The position numbers and the translations under genes are program-made. From assembly GCF_003002065.1 (NCBI RefSeq), contig NZ_PVZG01000011.1, forward strand, positions 1-64,000: a stretch of 64,000 nucleotides of DNA. Direction: 5' to 3'. Source of the DNA: Pseudosporangium ferrugineum (GTDB taxonomy: Bacteria > Actinomycetota > Actinomycetes > Mycobacteriales > Micromonosporaceae). This document shows, piece by piece, positions 45,996 through 56,259 of this stretch; positions within the stretch are counted from its first letter, which is position 1; each line of letters begins with the position of its first letter. The notes beneath the pieces were generated by a model. The model was not told the origin of the DNA and searched no databases. It saw only the letters and a list, made by a program, of their open reading frames with translations.

Positions 45996-46582
45996 CGTCG
46001 TCGAGCTCCTCGATCCCCGCCCCCGGAGTGAGCCGCCCCACATTTCGATGTCGCGATCAGTACGGCCGCCGCCCGGCCCCCGCCCGTTCGCCGGGACCGC
46101 CGTGTACTGCACCGTCACACGGCGGGGTCGCCCACCGCAGTCGTCTTCACGACCCGATGAAAGCACGGCACAACGCTGCGCGACGGGCAATTCAGTGATG
46201 AATTTACGCAGGTCGTGATGGGCTTCCATGACATCGAGCGTACTGGCTGCACGAAAACTGGAACGTTCTGCCCTGGCGGGGCGGAAAGGAACTATTGACC
46301 CTCGGCTAAACCTCGTCGTAACAGGAAATATTGTTAACTGAACCACCGGCCACGACCCCTTTGCTGCAGGCATAGATGCAGCTCAAAGCACATATGCCCA
46401 CCTCGGTTCCCAAGGCCCGAGACAACGACGGTCATCAACTGAGTACGCACTGACACCGATGTCATACCGGCAGTTCTGCCCGTCCTCGGGGAAAGCCCGT
46501 CCGGACAGCGCCGTCGAACGGACCCTCGTCGCTCAACGGTACCCGTTCGGGTGACGCACATCCGTCGATGTCGTCTACCCCG
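45996..46582. other. gene-poor, comparatively AT-rich stretch
   Basis: Nearly 600 bp without a gene I trust. Around 46300-46345 the sequence is unusually A/T-rich for this chromosome and includes GTTAAC and the dyad AACA-8-TGTT (46320-46335). This could hold a promoter or operator, but no transcript direction can be assigned. Confidence 0.35.
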
Positions 46583-47677
46583 TCAGCTGGACGGACGCGT
46601 CCCGGAACCCTCGTCGGGAGGCTGCGGGGCGGGGGTGGCGCCGGCGGCGTCGGGCGTGGCCGGGAAGTCACCCGCGGGCGGCGCCGTCCACGGCGAACCC
46701 GAGGCGGGCTCCGCAACGGACGGTGAGGCGGCCGGGGCGGCAGGGGAAACCGGAGGCGTCGGTTCGGCGGCCGGCTCGGCAACGGAGGGTGAAGATTCGG
46801 GGGCGACGGGCGCGGCCCACGGGCTCGGCTCGCCCGGGTTCTCCACCGGGGGCGTCACGGCGGGGGCGGACGGGTAGGGGGCTCCGTACATCGGCTGGGG
46901 CGGGTAGCCACCCTGAGGCGGCCCGTACGCGCCGGGCGGGCCGTACTGGGCGGGCGGGTAGGAGCCGGGCGCACCGTAGCCCTGAGGAGCTCCGTAACCG
47001 GGCGGAGGCCCATAGCCCGGCGGAGGCCCATAGCCGGGCGGGGGCGCGTAGCCCGGCGGAGGCGCGTAGCCCGGGGGAGGTGCTTGACCGGGGGTCGCCG
47101 ACCGGCCCTGCTCGGTCGCCCTGCCGAAGAAGGCTCGCGGGGCCGTCAGCAGGAGCAGGGCCACCACCGCGTACCCGATCATCTGGGCCACGCTCAGGCC
47201 GACGTTCAACCCGATCCACGGCCCCGGGTACGCGTCCGACAGCGCCGCCCCCACCGAACCGGGCAGGGAATTCCAGCCCTCCTGCGCCACCATCGTCAGG
47301 GTCGCCGCACCACCGGCCAGGAGACCCAGCACACACACGACCAGGGTGGCGATGCGTACGCCGTTGCTGCCGCGGCGCAGCCCCAGGGCGAGCACGACGT
47401 ACAGGGCGAAGAGGAGCACCGCCAGGACGGCGCCGACGGCCGCGCTGATCCACACCACGGTCACGTACCCGTCGACGTCGGGACGGTCGCCCGCCGCCTG
47501 CCGGAACCGGTCGACCGTGCCGGGCGCGACGGCGAGCGTGGCCACCGCGTACCCGAGTCCCACCACCGCCATGACCAGCAGCAGGACGGACGCGAACGCG
47601 ACCGGGACCGGCCGGCGTGGCGTCGCGGCGGGCGCGGGACCGGCCGCGGCGGCCGGGTGCTGCACTGCGTACGACAT
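46583..47677 (-). CDS. membrane protein with PPPGY-repeat tail
   Basis: A 364-aa protein. After a short Pro/Ala N-terminus, four hydrophobic segments lie between about residues 25 and 185 (PVAFASVLLLVMAVVGLGYA, VWISAAVGAVLAVLLFALYV, ATLVVCVLGLLAGGAATLTM, MIGYAVVALLLLTAPRAFF). From 190 the chain is a Pro/Gly/Tyr tail with seven PPPGY-type units, then a Pro/Ala/Ser/Glu tail. No enzymatic motif is visible. The neighbour at 47769 has the same four-helix-plus-tail plan, so the two may be paralogues. Function unknown. Confidence 0.8.
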   Translation of the reverse strand: MSYAVQHPAAAAGPAPAATPRRPVPVAFASVLLLVMAVVGLGYAVATLAVAPGTVDRFRQAAGDRPDVDGYVTVVWISAAVGAVLAVLLFALYVVLALGLRRGSNGVRIATLVVCVLGLLAGGAATLTMVAQEGWNSLPGSVGAALSDAYPGPWIGLNVGLSVAQMIGYAVVALLLLTAPRAFFGRATEQGRSATPGQAPPPGYAPPPGYAPPPGYGPPPGYGPPPGYGAPQGYGAPGSYPPAQYGPPGAYGPPQGGYPPQPMYGAPYPSAPAVTPPVENPGEPSPWAAPVAPESSPSVAEPAAEPTPPVSPAAPAASPSVAEPASGSPWTAPPAGDFPATPDAAGATPAPQPPDEGSGTRPSS

Positions 47678-47768
47678 TCAGGTCTCCCGGGTGATCCGTT
47701 GCGGACGAACCTACCTGGACGCGCGACGCGCCGCCGGGCTTACCCGGCGGCGCGCGAGAGCACTGCTG

Positions 47769-48764
47769 TCAGGACGGATCGGTGGGCTGCTGGCCGGGCT
47801 GCTCAGGCGGCGAGTCCGGCCCGGCCTCCGGCGCCGGCGGCGCATCCCGCTCGGATGCCGGCGGCGCATCCCGATCGGGCCCGGACGCCGGCGGCGCATC
47901 CCGATCGGCGGGCGCGTCCGGCGAGGAGGACGGTGAGGGGGACGGCGACGGTGGGGCCTGCGGTGTCGGCACGCTCCACGGATCGGTCGCCGGCACGCTC
48001 CCGGTGTGCGGCGCCTGATCGGACGGCCCCGGCGGCGGCGTGACCGGCGGTGGCGTCGACGGCTCCGCGGTCCCCGGGTACGGCGGGTACGACGCCGGCG
48101 CCGGATACGGCGGCTGACCCGGCTGCGGATACCCGACCGGCGGGTAGCCCGGCGCCGGATAGCCGGGCTGCCCCGGGTACGGGTACGGCATCGACGGGTC
48201 CCAGGTCGCCTGCGGCTTGCGGAAATACGCGTTCGCCGCGGGCAGCACGAGCAGGATCAGCGCCGCCAGCATGGCGAGCACCAGGACAACCGTCAGCGTC
48301 GTCGTGATCGGTGTGTACCACGACGGGAGGGCGTCGGAGAGTCGCTGCTCGATCTCGCGCGCGCTCGGCCCGGTGGTGCTGCCCGTGTCGAGGTTCATGC
48401 CGCTGGTCGCCGCGTTGCCGATCAGGCCGAAGCCGTTGCAGCACAGGAAGATGCCGCCGATCACCCACGTGGTGATCCGGGAACCCTGGCGGCCCCGGCC
48501 GTTGAACAGGCCGAGGATCACCAGCCCGACCGCGAACAGGACGTTGATCGCCACGCCGACCACGCTGACGCCGACGATGATGTTCTCCAGCCCGCTGTCC
48601 GCGGTGTCCGCGTAGAGGTCGCGGTAGACGTCGGAGATCGTGCTGATGGTGGTGAGCGACAACAGCGCGCTGACGACCGACGCGGCGGCGCTGAAATACA
48701 GCAGGTACGACGACACGGTGACGACCGTGGGGCGTGAACTCGGTGCCGGTGCTCCCGGATACAT
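47769..48764 (-). CDS. membrane protein with PYPxP and DRDAPPAS repeats
   Basis: A 331-aa protein with four hydrophobic segments in residues 12-180 (LLYFSAAASVVSALLSLTTI, VSVVGVAINVLFAVGLVILG, VIGGIFLCCNGFGLIGNAAT, TLTVVLVLAMLAALILLVLP). It then has a Tyr/Pro tail (PYPYPGQPGYPAPGYPPVGY) and a charged repeat (DRDAPPASGP, DRDAPPASER, DAPPAPEA). It is on the same strand as the PPPGY protein, 91 bp upstream of it. The shared plan suggests a duplicated gene family acting at the membrane. No function is known. Confidence 0.8.
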   Translation of the reverse strand: MYPGAPAPSSRPTVVTVSSYLLYFSAAASVVSALLSLTTISTISDVYRDLYADTADSGLENIIVGVSVVGVAINVLFAVGLVILGLFNGRGRQGSRITTWVIGGIFLCCNGFGLIGNAATSGMNLDTGSTTGPSAREIEQRLSDALPSWYTPITTTLTVVLVLAMLAALILLVLPAANAYFRKPQATWDPSMPYPYPGQPGYPAPGYPPVGYPQPGQPPYPAPASYPPYPGTAEPSTPPPVTPPPGPSDQAPHTGSVPATDPWSVPTPQAPPSPSPSPSSSPDAPADRDAPPASGPDRDAPPASERDAPPAPEAGPDSPPEQPGQQPTDPS

Positions 48765-49114
48765 CGGCGCTCCCTCCTAGATCCACACACGGTAACGGGC
48801 GGCTGCCAGAATCGACGATCCGCCGGTACAAGATCCGCAACTGTGGCAATATCGCCCGACATAGGACGAAATCGGATGAAACAGGTCGCTCGTTCGAGGG
48901 GGCGACAGGAGTCGATCCCGACCCATACACTTCCATCCCGTGGCGCGCCGCAGGCAACTGAGTCCCTCGGCGCCGCCCTGTGCCCGACCGGGTCGCCGCC
49001 CCCGCTCCTTCCTCGCCGGGGCCCAGGCAGACCGGATCAGGGCGCCTTCCCGATTGCGCAGGCCGCGTGTCCACACCGCGGCCGCCCCAGACCCCGTAAG
49101 GACCGGTGAGTCCC

Positions 49115-49294
49115 ATGCCGCACGCAGACACCCTGACCGTCGTTCACCATGACGACACCCGTACCCGTTACACCGACGTCCGGTACCAGCTCCACCGCGA
49201 CGGGATCAGGATCTGGTCCGACGAGGGCGAGCACGCCCTCACGGACATCCTCATGACCCACGCCTACCGCCAGCGGGAGGCCCGGGCCAGCTGA
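49115..49294 (+). CDS. small conserved protein
   Basis: A 59-aa protein, MPHADTLTVVHHDDTRTRYT through DVRYQLHRDGIRIWSDEGEHALTDILMTHAYRQREARAS. It is compact, mixed alpha/beta and His/Asp-rich, without a membrane segment. ATG 49115 has GGTGAG just upstream; a GTG at 49106 is an alternative. A strong terminator follows directly. I do not recognise a family. Confidence 0.65.
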   Translation: MPHADTLTVVHHDDTRTRYTDVRYQLHRDGIRIWSDEGEHALTDILMTHAYRQREARAS

Positions 49295-49298
49295 CAGC

Positions 49299-49328
49299 GA
49301 AGGGCCCCGAGGAAACTCGGGGCCCTTC
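49299..49328. terminator. bidirectional terminator
   Basis: GAAGGGCCCCGAG (49299-49311) pairs with CTCGGGGCCCTTC (49316-49328) across a GAAA tetraloop. It is located between the small plus-strand gene and the 3' end of clpB (49343). Confidence 0.88.
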
Positions 49329-49342
49329 GTCATGAGCGGGCG

Positions 49343-51931
<2,589 letters not shown>

Positions 51932-51991
51932 GAGCTCCCCTGATCGGATCTTCCAAGAGATGCAGCATCCGCGTGGATCAGCGATCTGAGA

Positions 51992-52012
51992 CTTGAGTCT
52001 ATTCCGCTCAAC
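51992..52012 (-). promoter_or_regulatory. HAIR operator (HspR site) upstream of clpB
   Basis: CTTGAGT (51992-51998), 7-nt spacer, GCTCAAC (52006-52012). The HspR-associated inverted repeat consensus is CTTGAGT-N7-ACTCAAG; the left half is perfect and the right half matches five of seven. It lies about 60 bp upstream of the clpB start. Confidence 0.75.
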
Positions 52013-52102
52013 TCTAGGTCGGCGAGTCCATACCCGGAAAGAGACGTCCGTTACCGCGATATCCGGCGGCGGACGCCCGCCGCGGCCCGTAACGTCCGAC
52101 GT

Positions 52103-53362
52103 ATGGCCCCCGGAACCGTGCGGCATACGCCGCGGCTCACTCGCGCGCTCTTCCCCCTGGGCCTGCTCTTCCTCGCGGTCGGCATCTCCACCGCGCTGGT
52201 CATGCCCTTCCTCTCGCTCTTCCTGAGCACCGACGTCGAGGCCGGCCCGCTGAAGGTGACCGTCTTCCTGATCGTCGCGCCGCTCTCCGGGGTGCTCGGC
52301 TCGACCGTGGTCGGGCGGCTGTCCGACCGCGGCCCGGTGCGGCGCCTGCTGCTCATCGGCGGAGCGCTGGCCGGGATGGCCGGCTGCGCTCTGACGGCGG
52401 TCGTGCGCGACTACTGGATCCTGCTCGGCCTGACCGTCACCGCCCTCGCCGTCGCCAACTCACTCTTCCCGCAATCCTTCGCGTACGCCCGGCAGGTGCT
52501 CGAACGCGACGCCCCCGACCGGGCCGCCATGGGCATCAGCGGGCTGCGGACGGTCTTCTCGCTGGCCTGGGTCGCCGGGCCGCCGCTGGCCGCGTTCCTG
52601 CTCGCGACGGGCGGCTTCACCTGGGTCTACGGCGGCGCCGCGATCATGTACGGGCTCGCCGCGGTGGTCGGCATCTGCTGGCTGGACGAGGTCGGGGCGC
52701 CCGCGGCGGCGCCGGCCACGGACGATGCCGGGGCCGTCGACGCGCCCGATGCCGCCCGCTGGACGCTGCTGCTCACGGCCGCCGCGTTCACCCTGATGCA
52801 GACCCCGCTCACCCTGGCCGTGCAAGCTCTGCCGCTGTTCATCCGTACGGACCTGGGCGGCGAGGTCTCCGACGCGGGACTGGTGCTGGGTCTCTGCGCG
52901 GCGCTGGAGATTCCCCTGATGCTCGGGCTGGGCGTGCTCTCCACCCGGCTGCCGCTGCGGTTGCTGCTGTTCGCGGGGGCCGGGTGCGGGGCCGCGTACT
53001 ACGCGCTGACCGCGGTCGCCACGAGCGTGTGGGTGCTGGTCGGGGCGCAGGTCCTCAACGCGTTGTTCATCGCGGCCGTGTCCGGGCTGGGCATCACCTA
53101 CATGCAGGACATGCTGCCGCGGCATCCCGGGCGGGCCACCACGCTCTTCACCAACTCGTTCCCGCTGGGCGCGATGCTCGCCGGGCCGCTGTTCGGGGTC
53201 GCGCAGCACTTCGGTTACCGGCTCGCGTACGTGATCTGCACCGCTCTCTGCCTCGCCGGTCTGGCACTGCTGACCGTGGTTCGCCCCGGCACCGGTTACC
53301 GTGGATCGCGTGCGCGTACGGGTAGAACAGACTCCACTTCCGGGTATCGGCGTCCGTCATGA
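52103..53362 (+). CDS. MFS transporter (sugar-efflux/SET-like)
   Basis: A 419-aa twelve-helix transporter. LGLLFLAVGISTALVMPFLS and STVVGRLSDRGPVRRLLLIG, with the cytoplasmic-loop Arg/Asp motif, place it in the DHA1-like sugar-efflux branch. Two six-helix halves are separated by a soluble loop near residues 195-215. ATG 52103 lies 7 nt after TAACGT (52090-52095), suggesting a leaderless transcript. Its last 50 bp overlap the next gene, whose promoter hexamer is inside this coding region. Substrate unknown. Confidence 0.88.
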   Translation: MAPGTVRHTPRLTRALFPLGLLFLAVGISTALVMPFLSLFLSTDVEAGPLKVTVFLIVAPLSGVLGSTVVGRLSDRGPVRRLLLIGGALAGMAGCALTAVVRDYWILLGLTVTALAVANSLFPQSFAYARQVLERDAPDRAAMGISGLRTVFSLAWVAGPPLAAFLLATGGFTWVYGGAAIMYGLAAVVGICWLDEVGAPAAAPATDDAGAVDAPDAARWTLLLTAAAFTLMQTPLTLAVQALPLFIRTDLGGEVSDAGLVLGLCAALEIPLMLGLGVLSTRLPLRLLLFAGAGCGAAYYALTAVATSVWVLVGAQVLNALFIAAVSGLGITYMQDMLPRHPGRATTLFTNSFPLGAMLAGPLFGVAQHFGYRLAYVICTALCLAGLALLTVVRPGTGYRGSRARTGRTDSTSGYRRPS

Positions 53363-53807
53363 CCTGGTGACGTCCTCCGGGCGTACGGTCGGCGTGGTCT
53401 CGCACCGCAACGGCCGTCGCGACCTGGTGCTGTACGACGTGGACGACCCCGACGCGTGCCTCGCCGCGATACCGCTCACCGACGACGAGGCGGAGGCCCT
53501 GGCCGACGTCCTCGGCGCGTCCCTCATGCTCGGCCAGCTCTCCGGCCTGCGTCAGCAGGCGGCCGGACTGCTCACCGAGCAGATCGCCCTGCCCGCCGGC
53601 TCCCCGTTCGTGGGCCGGCAGCTCGGCGACACCCGGGCCCGCACCCGGACGAGCGCGTCGATCGTGGCCGTGCTGCGCGACCGGGAGGTCATCGCCTCCC
53701 CCGGCCCGTCCTTCGTCTTCGAGGCGAACGACGTGGTGGTCGCGGTCGGCACCCGGCACGGCCTGGACGGCGTCACCGCCATCCTCGCCGGCGATACCCG
53801 CGACTGA
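53310..53807 (+). CDS. K+/H+ antiporter regulatory subunit (KhtT-like, TrkA-C domain)
   Basis: A 165-aa cytoplasmic protein. MRVRVEQTPLPGIGVRHDLV is the KhtT start; after a central helix pair comes the TrkA-C domain (about 80-160, LPAGSPFVGRQLGDTRARTR, then VFEANDVVVAVGTRHGLDGV), which binds nucleotides such as c-di-AMP in homologues. GTG 53310 is chosen over GTG 53301 because TACCGT (53297-53302) lies exactly 7 nt before it. It overlaps the MFS gene by 53 bp. The antiporter gene follows 7 bp downstream, so the two form a regulated K+ efflux module. Confidence 0.86.
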   Translation: MRVRVEQTPLPGIGVRHDLVTSSGRTVGVVSHRNGRRDLVLYDVDDPDACLAAIPLTDDEAEALADVLGASLMLGQLSGLRQQAAGLLTEQIALPAGSPFVGRQLGDTRARTRTSASIVAVLRDREVIASPGPSFVFEANDVVVAVGTRHGLDGVTAILAGDTRD

Positions 53808-53814
53808 GGCGCCG

Positions 53815-55020
53815 GTGCACAGCACGACGATCCTTCTGATCGAGGTCGGCGCGCTTCTCTTCGCGCTCGGCATGCTGGGCCGGCTCGGCCGCCGCATCGG
53901 GCTCTCGCCCATCCCGCTCTACCTGCTCGCCGGGCTCGCGTTCGGGCACGGCGGTCTCCTCCCGCTCCAGGCGAGCGAGGAGTTCATCGAGATCGGCGCC
54001 GAGATCGGCGTCATCCTGCTGCTGGTGATGCTCGGGCTGGAGTATTCGGCGACCGAGCTCGTCGGCAACCTGCGCTCGGCCGCCCCCGCCGGGCTGATCG
54101 ACGCCCTGTTCAACGCCCTGCCCGGGGCCGGCTTCGCGCTGCTGCTCGGCTGGGGCTGGGAGGCGGCGCTGGTGCTGGCGGGCATCACCTGGGTCTCGTC
54201 GTCCGGCGTGATCGCGAAGGTCCTCGGCGACCTCGGCCGGCTCGGTAACCGCGAGACGCCGGTGATCCTGTCCGTGCTCGTCATCGAGGACCTCGCGATG
54301 GCGTTCTACCTGCCGCTGGTCACCGCGGTGCTGGCCGGCGTCGGGCTGATCGGCGGGGCGAAGGCGCTGGCCGTCGCGGTGCTCACCGTGGTCGCCGTCC
54401 TCGTCGTGGCGATCCGGTACGGCCACGCCATCTCCAGCTTCGTGTCGGTCAAGGACGCCGAGGCGCTGCTGCTGAGCGTCCTGGGCCTGACCCTGTTCGT
54501 CGCCGGGGTGGCCGCCGAGCTCAAGGTCTCCGCCGCGGTCGGCGCGTTCCTGGTCGGCATCGCCCTGTCCGGGCAGGTGGCGCACAGCGCGGTGCAGATG
54601 CTGTCGCCGCTGCGGGACCTGTTCGCCGCGGTCTTCTTCGTGTTCTTCGGCCTCTCCACCGATCCGGCCGCGATGCCGGGGGTGCTGCTGCCGGCGCTGG
54701 GCCTGGCCGTGCTGACGATGCTCACCAAGGTGCTGACCGGCGTCCTCGCCGCGCGACGGGCCGGCATCGCGCTGCCCGGTCAGATCCGTACCGGCCTCGC
54801 CCTGATGCCCCGCGGTGAGTTCTCGATCGTCATCGCCGGGCTCGCCGTGGCCTCCGGCGTCGAGCCGGAACTGGCCCCCGTGGCGACCGCGTACGTGCTG
54901 ATCACCGTGGTCAGCGGGCCCCTGCTGGCGCGCCTGCCCGATTACGCCTGGTTCAAGACTTTGGTACGCCGGCGGATGGCGCTGCGCCATCCGGCCGGTC
55001 CGCTGCCCGCAACCGACTGA
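53815..55020 (+). CDS. CPA2 cation:proton antiporter (KhtU/KefB-like)
   Basis: A 401-aa integral membrane antiporter with about twelve helices. GLSPIPLYLLAGLAFGHGGL and IGVILLLVMLGLEYS are the conserved N-terminal segments; VSSSGVIAKVLGDL and VLVIEDLAMAF contain the transport-site polar residues. ALMPRGEFSIVIAGLAV lies in the C-terminal half. There is no cytoplasmic Rossmann (TrkA-N) domain; the partner TrkA-C protein encoded 7 bp upstream supplies regulation, as in KhtTU. It should export K+ in exchange for protons. Confidence 0.9.
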   Translation: MHSTTILLIEVGALLFALGMLGRLGRRIGLSPIPLYLLAGLAFGHGGLLPLQASEEFIEIGAEIGVILLLVMLGLEYSATELVGNLRSAAPAGLIDALFNALPGAGFALLLGWGWEAALVLAGITWVSSSGVIAKVLGDLGRLGNRETPVILSVLVIEDLAMAFYLPLVTAVLAGVGLIGGAKALAVAVLTVVAVLVVAIRYGHAISSFVSVKDAEALLLSVLGLTLFVAGVAAELKVSAAVGAFLVGIALSGQVAHSAVQMLSPLRDLFAAVFFVFFGLSTDPAAMPGVLLPALGLAVLTMLTKVLTGVLAARRAGIALPGQIRTGLALMPRGEFSIVIAGLAVASGVEPELAPVATAYVLITVVSGPLLARLPDYAWFKTLVRRRMALRHPAGPLPATD

Positions 55021-55065
55021 CCTGCACCGGGGCCAGGCAGCTCAAAGCTACCGGCCAGTATCCGA

Positions 55066-55084
55066 AAGTGATACTTCATCACTT
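55066..55084. repeat. short inverted repeat in an intergenic region
   Basis: AAGTGAT (55066-55072), 5-nt spacer, ATCACTT (55078-55084). It lies in the 220-bp region upstream of the unknown gene at 55242, about 160 bp before its start. It is a possible operator; the binding protein is unknown. Confidence 0.4.
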
Positions 55085-55215
55085 CCGCCGGAGTGTTCCC
55101 ACGCGCTACCGTGTCGCCGCGACAACATCGAGTTACAGGGTGACCAGCGACACGCCGGACTTGAGGGGGCTCTCCGGCGCAGGCGCGGGCCCTCTGCCGG
55201 AGGAGGACGGCGGAA

Positions 55216-55245
55216 ATGACCCATCGTGACGAGGCGGCATCGTGA
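55216..55245 (+). CDS. nine-codon upstream ORF
   Basis: ATG 55216, preceded by a strong AGGAGG and GCGGAA, codes MTHRDEAAS and stops at TGA 55243-55245. That TGA overlaps the GTG start (55242-55244) of the next gene in another frame. It is likely a leader peptide that couples translation, and the next gene has no other ribosome site. Confidence 0.5.
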   Translation: MTHRDEAAS

Positions 55246-55688
55246 GCGTGCGCGAGTCGACGTTCTTCGGATTCGCCAACCCGGTCGACCCGAGGCCGGA
55301 GGAGTTGCAGGCGTGGGCCTACCACCCGGAGGCCGTGCCGCTCGACGCCATGCCGTCGGACTGGGACCTGCTGATCTCCGGTGACGTGCTGGCACCGACC
55401 CTCTTCGAGCTGGCCATGGACCGGCAGTGCCCGGCCCGGCGGTTCGCGCAGCACTGCATGTACATCTACGCCGCCGACGGCGTACGCCCCAACGCGTCGT
55501 CGCAGCGCAAGCGCCGGCTGAAGAAGTACGTGGAACGCGCGGAGGAGGTCGGCGACGAGCCGATGTCCATCTGGGCGCACAACTGCCGGGTGCTGATGAC
55601 CCGCCCCGAGCTCTTCGACTACGAGGACTGGATCGAGGGCGGCCTGGTCCGCCACCCCCGCCGCCTCGCCATGTTCGGCCGCCGCTGA
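55242..55688 (+). CDS. hypothetical protein
   Basis: A 148-aa protein, VSVRESTFFGFANPVDPRPE at the start and LVRHPRRLAMFGRR at the end. It contains CPARRFAQHCMYIYAADGVR and a basic helix SSQRKRRLKKYVERAEEV, and several Trp residues (WAYHPE, WDLLISGD, WIEGG). It is soluble with no signal peptide. I do not know the family. The GTG start overlaps the stop of a 9-codon upstream ORF that carries the ribosome site, so expression is probably coupled. Its 3'-terminal sequence is repeated in the terminator downstream. Confidence 0.7.
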   Translation: MSVRESTFFGFANPVDPRPEELQAWAYHPEAVPLDAMPSDWDLLISGDVLAPTLFELAMDRQCPARRFAQHCMYIYAADGVRPNASSQRKRRLKKYVERAEEVGDEPMSIWAHNCRVLMTRPELFDYEDWIEGGLVRHPRRLAMFGRR

Positions 55689-55759
55689 CACTCCGCCCGC
55701 CGGCTCACCGCACGCCGCCGGCGCTCCGCCCGCCGGCTTCCCGCAAGCCGCCGCATTTC

Positions 55760-55788
55760 CGGCCGCCGCTGACGCTCAGCGGCGGCCG
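55760..55788. terminator. bidirectional terminator
   Basis: CGGCCGCCGCTGA (55760-55772) and TCAGCGGCGGCCG (55776-55788) form a perfect 13-bp stem with a CGC loop, between the unknown gene (stop 55688) and the convergent hspR gene (stop 55795). The left arm repeats the last codons and stop of the unknown gene. Confidence 0.85.
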
Positions 55789-55794
55789 TCCTCG

Positions 55795-56235
55795 TCATCG
55801 CTCGCCGGAACGCCGCGGGCGCCACACCACCAGCGCGGTCGAGGCCGGCTCCCGGCGCACCAGGTCGCGCCCCGGGTACGGCCCCACCGACTCGAGCTGG
55901 GCGATCCGCTGGTACGCGGCCTCCAACTGCGCCTCCAGCTCGGCGACCCGCTCCTGGAGCTCGCCCGCCAGCTGCTCGAGCCCGATGATCCGCTTGATGC
56001 CGGCCAGGTTGACGCCCTCCTCCTGGCTCAGCTTCTGCACCTCGCGCAGCAGGGCGACGTCACGCTCGCTGTAGCGGCGCCCGCCACCACCGGCCCGGCC
56101 GGGCTGCACCAGGCCGAGCCGGTCGTACTGGCGCAGCGTCTGCGGGTGCATCCCGGCCAGCTTCGCCGCGACGGAGATGATCAGTACCTTCGCGTCGGAG
56201 GCCTGCTCCATCGAGATGCTGATCTCTTCATACAT
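55795..56235 (-). CDS. hspR: heat-shock repressor HspR (MerR family)
   Basis: A 146-aa MerR-type repressor. IISVAAKLAGMHPQTLRQYD, then RLGLVQPGRAGGGGRRYSERDV is the HspR helix-turn-helix and wing. A coiled coil (EQLAGELQERVAELEAQLEA) gives dimerisation, and a basic tail ends the protein. With DnaK as corepressor, HspR binds HAIR elements and shuts off dnaK, clpB and its own operon. It is the last gene of the dnaK-grpE-dnaJ-hspR operon, 24 bp after dnaJ. GGGAGG precedes ATG 56235. Confidence 0.95.
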   Translation of the reverse strand: MYEEISISMEQASDAKVLIISVAAKLAGMHPQTLRQYDRLGLVQPGRAGGGGRRYSERDVALLREVQKLSQEEGVNLAGIKRIIGLEQLAGELQERVAELEAQLEAAYQRIAQLESVGPYPGRDLVRREPASTALVVWRPRRSGER

Positions 56236-56259
56236 GCGCCACCTCCCGAAGGTTCACCG

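Noticed and set aside
46983-47090. CRISPR-like short repeats
   Set aside because: These are in-frame codons for PPPGY repeats of a membrane protein, with no spacers and no cas genes.
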